Below are positions 62,916 through 64,000 of a DNA stretch of 64,000 nt, piece by piece. Every line of letters begins with the position of its first letter. The stretch's first letter is position 1. Where the stretch lies: positions 3,118,432 to 3,182,431 of the forward strand of contig NZ_CM001403.1 of NCBI RefSeq assembly GCF_000166195.2. Direction: 5' to 3'. The notes beneath the pieces are model-generated. The model was not told the DNA's origin. It did no database searches and saw nothing but the letters and a program-made list of their open reading frames with translations. The stretch is from Mucilaginibacter paludis DSM 18603. Its GTDB lineage: Bacteria; Bacteroidota; Bacteroidia; Sphingobacteriales; Sphingobacteriaceae. The position numbers were made by a program, and so were the translations under genes.

Positions 62916-64000
62916 TTACCAGCCTTTATTTTGTACGATACTGCTATTGAGCGATGTTTCCTTCGACGGGATGGCGAACAAAGTATCACGATTAGATACA
63001 TTGTTGCCCGATACACCTCCATACGTATAGCCAGACGGAGCGGTAGTAGTGATCTCGTTCCCGATGCTCTTCATGGTAGATACAAATATCCCCCAGCGGA
63101 TCAGGTCAAAACGGCGCAAGCCCTCATAACCCAATTCCAGCGCGCGTTCTTTGCGTACGGCTTCCCTGAAGGTATCTTTATCCATGCCCGCAGTTAGGTC
63201 GGCGGCGGTAGCTGTGGATAAGCCCAGGCCAACGCCATAAGCCCGTTCGCGTACCAGGTTAATGGCGTTATAGGCCAGGCTGGTTGCACCGTTCACTTCG
63301 TTTTCGGCTTCGGCATACATCAGCAGCACATCCGCGTAGCGCAATAAAGGAAAATTAATGGCTGATGTATTGGTAAATTTCACCGTAGACGACTCAAACT
63401 CGCGCCTCCATTTGGCATCGCAGCGGTTATAAATTTGCGCAGCGGTGTAGTAAATCAATACAGATGAGGTAGACGAGGTATAGGTATACGGGCCGATGGA
63501 CCAATCGCGACGCAGATCGTTTGTGCCAAACAGGTTGTAATAGCGCTGTGTGGCATGCTTGGCGCCATAACTATAACCCACAGTTGCGTTGCTGGTGCCT
63601 ATGCCGTTAATTACGCCGACACTGCCGCCTTCGTCCTGCGTACCATTCTTGATGCTGAACTCTACCTCCCAGATGCTTTCTTTGGTATCGTAAATGTGCT
63701 GGCACATGTTTTTAAACACCTGCTTATAATCAGGATTTAAGGCATGGGGCGCATCTGTCATTACTTTGCCTGCCCATTTTTTTGCTTCGGCAAAGCGCGA
63801 TGCATCTCGCAATGGCGCACCCGCCATTTTCAGGTTAACCCGGGCCAGGATCCCCCATACTACCGATTTGGTGATCCGGCTGTTATAGGTGTAAGCAGTT
63901 ATCGGGTTCACCAGGTCGGCGGCTTGCTCCATATCGGCTACAATTTGTTGGTAAACGACTTTGTAAGGCGTCCGCGGAACATTGTTTTCGTTAACCGACT
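62916..64000 (-). CDS. RagB/SusD family nutrient-binding outer-membrane protein (5' end beyond window)
   Basis: C-terminal ~361 codons of a SusD-like lipoprotein; the frame remains open through the window edge at 64000. Segments typical of the family: VVYQQIVADMEQAADLV (tetratricopeptide-like helices), SRITKSVVWGILARVNLKMAG, FPLLRYADVLLMYAEAENEVNG, VRKERALELGYEGLRRFDLIRWG, LFAIPSKETSLNSSIVQNKGW. SusD binds oligosaccharides over the SusC TonB-dependent transporter, expected next upstream. First seen gene of the leftward operon. Confidence 0.93.
   Translation of the reverse strand, partial: SVNENNVPRTPYKVVYQQIVADMEQAADLVNPITAYTYNSRITKSVVWGILARVNLKMAGAPLRDASRFAEAKKWAGKVMTDAPHALNPDYKQVFKNMCQHIYDTKESIWEVEFSIKNGTQDEGGSVGVINGIGTSNATVGYSYGAKHATQRYYNLFGTNDLRRDWSIGPYTYTSSTSSVLIYYTAAQIYNRCDAKWRREFESSTVKFTNTSAINFPLLRYADVLLMYAEAENEVNGATSLAYNAINLVRERAYGVGLGLSTATAADLTAGMDKDTFREAVRKERALELGYEGLRRFDLIRWGIFVSTMKSIGNEITTTAPSGYTYGGVSGNNVSNRDTLFAIPSKETSLNSSIVQNKGW

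Overview
The window looks like a chromosomal segment of a Bacteroidota member of the family Sphingobacteriaceae, most like Mucilaginibacter or Pedobacter. That placement is inferred from gene content and style: SusD and DUF5017 outer-membrane nutrient-binding proteins, DUF177-rpmF-plsX-fabH-accB-accC order, tryptophan 2,3-dioxygenase, TlpA/DUF4369 thioredoxins, many lipoprotein signals, and -7 elements of the form TAnnTTTG a few bases before start codons. No rRNA, tRNA or CRISPR array was seen.

Layout. 0-9 kb: TlpA-like protein, small holin-like membrane protein, lipoprotein, rsmA, pdxA, a DUF5009 acyltransferase-like membrane protein and an M1 aminopeptidase. 9-12.6 kb is an accessory patch: a 907-aa DEAH helicase with C-terminal membrane helices beside a decayed IS630-type transposase. 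12.8-27 kb is housekeeping: asnS, EamA transporter, dnaG-yraN, glutaminyl cyclase, amidase, purD, a thioredoxin plus an arginase-like protein lacking metal ligands, an epimerase, and a SerB/SerA chimera. 27-37 kb: uspA, CLC channel, LEA lipoprotein, TDO, ilvE, a three-gene HipB/HipS/HipT-type toxin-antitoxin operon with a triple operator, then pdhC and pdhA. 37-44.4 kb: NlpC/P60 peptidase, CapA-like lipoprotein, a 1.1-kb gene-poor stretch with an antitoxin-like remnant, band-7 protein, DUF922 protein, 5-FTHF cyclo-ligase and a decayed M20 peptidase. 44.5-50.8 kb is the conserved rpmF/fatty-acid cluster followed by tatC and rpiB. 50.9-55 kb: ssb, a double UspA, and a rearranged spot where a 317-bp exact duplication of the 3' end of an Rpn nuclease gene flanks an antitoxin gene and a truncated PIN toxin.

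55.2-64 kb is one leftward operon, part of a Sus-type glycan locus: SusD (cut by the window end), DUF5017 lipoprotein, DUF5009 acyltransferase-like protein, sodium:solute symporter, two tandem GDSL esterases, DUF4434 barrel and an N-acylglucosamine 2-epimerase. Together they suggest capture, de-O-acylation, import and epimerisation of an N-acetylhexosamine or sialic-acid-like substrate; this is inference.

The most notable items are the HipBST-like operon, the phosphoserine phosphatase fused to a SerA fragment lacking its NAD domain, the arginase-fold protein without metal ligands, the DnaG without zinc ligands, the membrane-associated DEAH helicase, the Rpn/PIN rearrangement, and several families of intergenic repeats.
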